From NCBI GenBank assembly GCA_018365455.1, contig JAGZJZ010000075.1, forward strand, positions 1 to 29,597: a DNA stretch of 29,597 bases. The letters run 5' to 3'. Source of the stretch: Clostridiales bacterium (GTDB taxonomy: Bacteria > Bacillota > Clostridia > Lachnospirales > Lachnospiraceae). The position numbers and the translations under genes were made by a program. Shown here in pieces: positions 29,110-29,597 of the stretch; the first letter of the stretch is position 1, and every line of letters begins with the position of its first letter. The notes below the pieces were generated by a model that saw only the letters and a program-made list of their open reading frames with translations, was not told the origin of the DNA and searched no databases.

Positions 29110-29514
29110 ATGAGGAAAAAGAAGAAAATAAAAGGAATATCATTATTATTAACATTAGTTCTTTTAATGACTTTTTCGATGAATGCATTTGCATCGGAAA
29201 AGTTTGGAAAGATAGATGAAGAACAGATTGTTTTTAAAGATTTGAATCTGAATCCGGTGCAAGAATACACAGGAATTGATAAAAGAGGAGAAGCGTACAC
29301 GGTTAAAATAGAACCTTCTTCAGCAAGAGCTACTAATGCATGGAAAATTTCCTATACAGCAGTTTTATTTAACTGTTGGTTCACCGTTCAATTAACGAAT
29401 AATAAGGTAACTACCGTATGGGATGAAGGCTATACAACAATTGGGTGCAATGTTACAAGTGAAAGTCTTACAAAAACTTCTACATATGGACAGTATAGAC
29501 TAGAGCGTGTTTGA
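29110..29514 (+). CDS. Secreted small protein, probably truncated at its 3' end
   Basis: A 134-residue exported protein. A basic start (RKKKKIKG), a hydrophobic core (ISLLLTLVLLMTFSMNAF) and a cleavage site AFA-SEK form a signal peptide. The mature part has a strand-rich C-terminal half (WKISYTAVLFNCWFTVQLTN, NKVTTVWDEGYTTIG), which recalls DUF5626-like secreted proteins, though I hold that loosely. The last residues, LERV and stop, come from sequence that looks like the start of a repeat element, so the natural C-terminus is probably lost. ATG 29110 is seven bases after AGGAG; ATG 29107 is also possible. It is divergent from, and likely repressed by, the BlaI-like protein. Confidence 0.65.
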   Translation: MRKKKKIKGISLLLTLVLLMTFSMNAFASEKFGKIDEEQIVFKDLNLNPVQEYTGIDKRGEAYTVKIEPSSARATNAWKISYTAVLFNCWFTVQLTNNKVTTVWDEGYTTIGCNVTSESLTKTSTYGQYRLERV

Positions 29515-29597
29515 AAATTCATTCCCGTCATCTGCACGCCCCACTTTGCGGTATATTTGCCCCGAATTCAGGTTACGTAGCCCGCTACGCGCCCTTC
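29508..29597. repeat. Probable end of a dispersed repeat or mobile element
   Basis: From about AGAGCGTGTTTGAAAATTC the sequence changes from AT-rich to GC-rich and holds the palindrome CGTAGC-cc-GCTACG near the window edge. The minus strand is open from the edge to a TAG near 29511. This is consistent with the terminus of an insertion sequence or REP-type repeat that enters the secreted-protein gene. Confidence 0.4.

Overview
The window looks like a chromosomal stretch of a low-to-moderate GC gut Clostridia, most likely Lachnospiraceae (Blautia/Ruminococcus-like). The evidence is the large single-chain purL, the cysS-mrnC-rlmB-sigH cluster, strong AGGAGG ribosome sites, sigma-A promoters of TTGACA-N17-TATAAT type and tRNA genes without an encoded CCA. 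The genus call is inference. Most genes run on the + strand, and no prophage, CRISPR array or complete insertion sequence was found.

Layout. 1-4.2 kb: a membrane methyltransferase, an S66 LD-carboxypeptidase and a two-gene radical-SAM/DUF4130 DNA-repair pair behind a LexA-like box. 4.4-7.3 kb: a His-less HPr-like protein and a nuclease/Fe-S helicase fusion. 7.4-11.3 kb: purL. 11.5-13.8 kb: a degenerate RAYT-like Y1 transposase relative, a double VOC/glyoxalase protein, tRNA-Val and tRNA-Met, and a Thr/Glu/Ala-repeat lipoprotein-like protein. 13.8-15.7 kb: a possible structured short RNA, then ispF and an Eis-like acetyltransferase. 15.7-19.2 kb: cysS, mrnC, rlmB and sigH. 19.2-20.9 kb: a queuosine-precursor salvage pair (QueL-like radical SAM enzyme and YhhQ/VUT transporter) behind a leader that fits a preQ1-I riboswitch with terminators. 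20.9-23.4 kb: four copies of a repeated promoter plus short structured RNA, a REP-like palindromic element, a membrane-anchored lysozyme-like protein, tRNA-Thr and a cold-shock protein with an attenuator-like leader. 23.4-27.4 kb: an XRE regulator, a divergent WYL regulator/PPOX pair around a 26-bp palindrome, and truA. 27.4-29.6 kb: a BlaR1-like/BlaI-like pair and a divergent secreted protein behind BlaI-type palindromes. That last gene appears cut short by a repeat running off the window.

The most interesting structure is between 20.98 and 23.34 kb. Three RNA copies on + (A, B, C) and one on - (D) share a promoter block. In A, C and D it is four TTCACA-like hexamers spaced exactly 11 bp apart, then 9 bp, then TATAGTATAA. 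The downstream RNA of 70-90 nt carries CUUUUUCAU and CUCCCU motifs, a GCCAGTATC-type hairpin and, in A-C, an intrinsic terminator. The hexamer phasing is that of PhoP/PhoB (OmpR-family) binding sites. The RNA motifs are antisense to AUGAAAAAG starts and to Shine-Dalgarno sequences. I infer a multicopy, response-regulator-controlled family of trans-acting sRNAs. I know of no name for it, and no search could be run.
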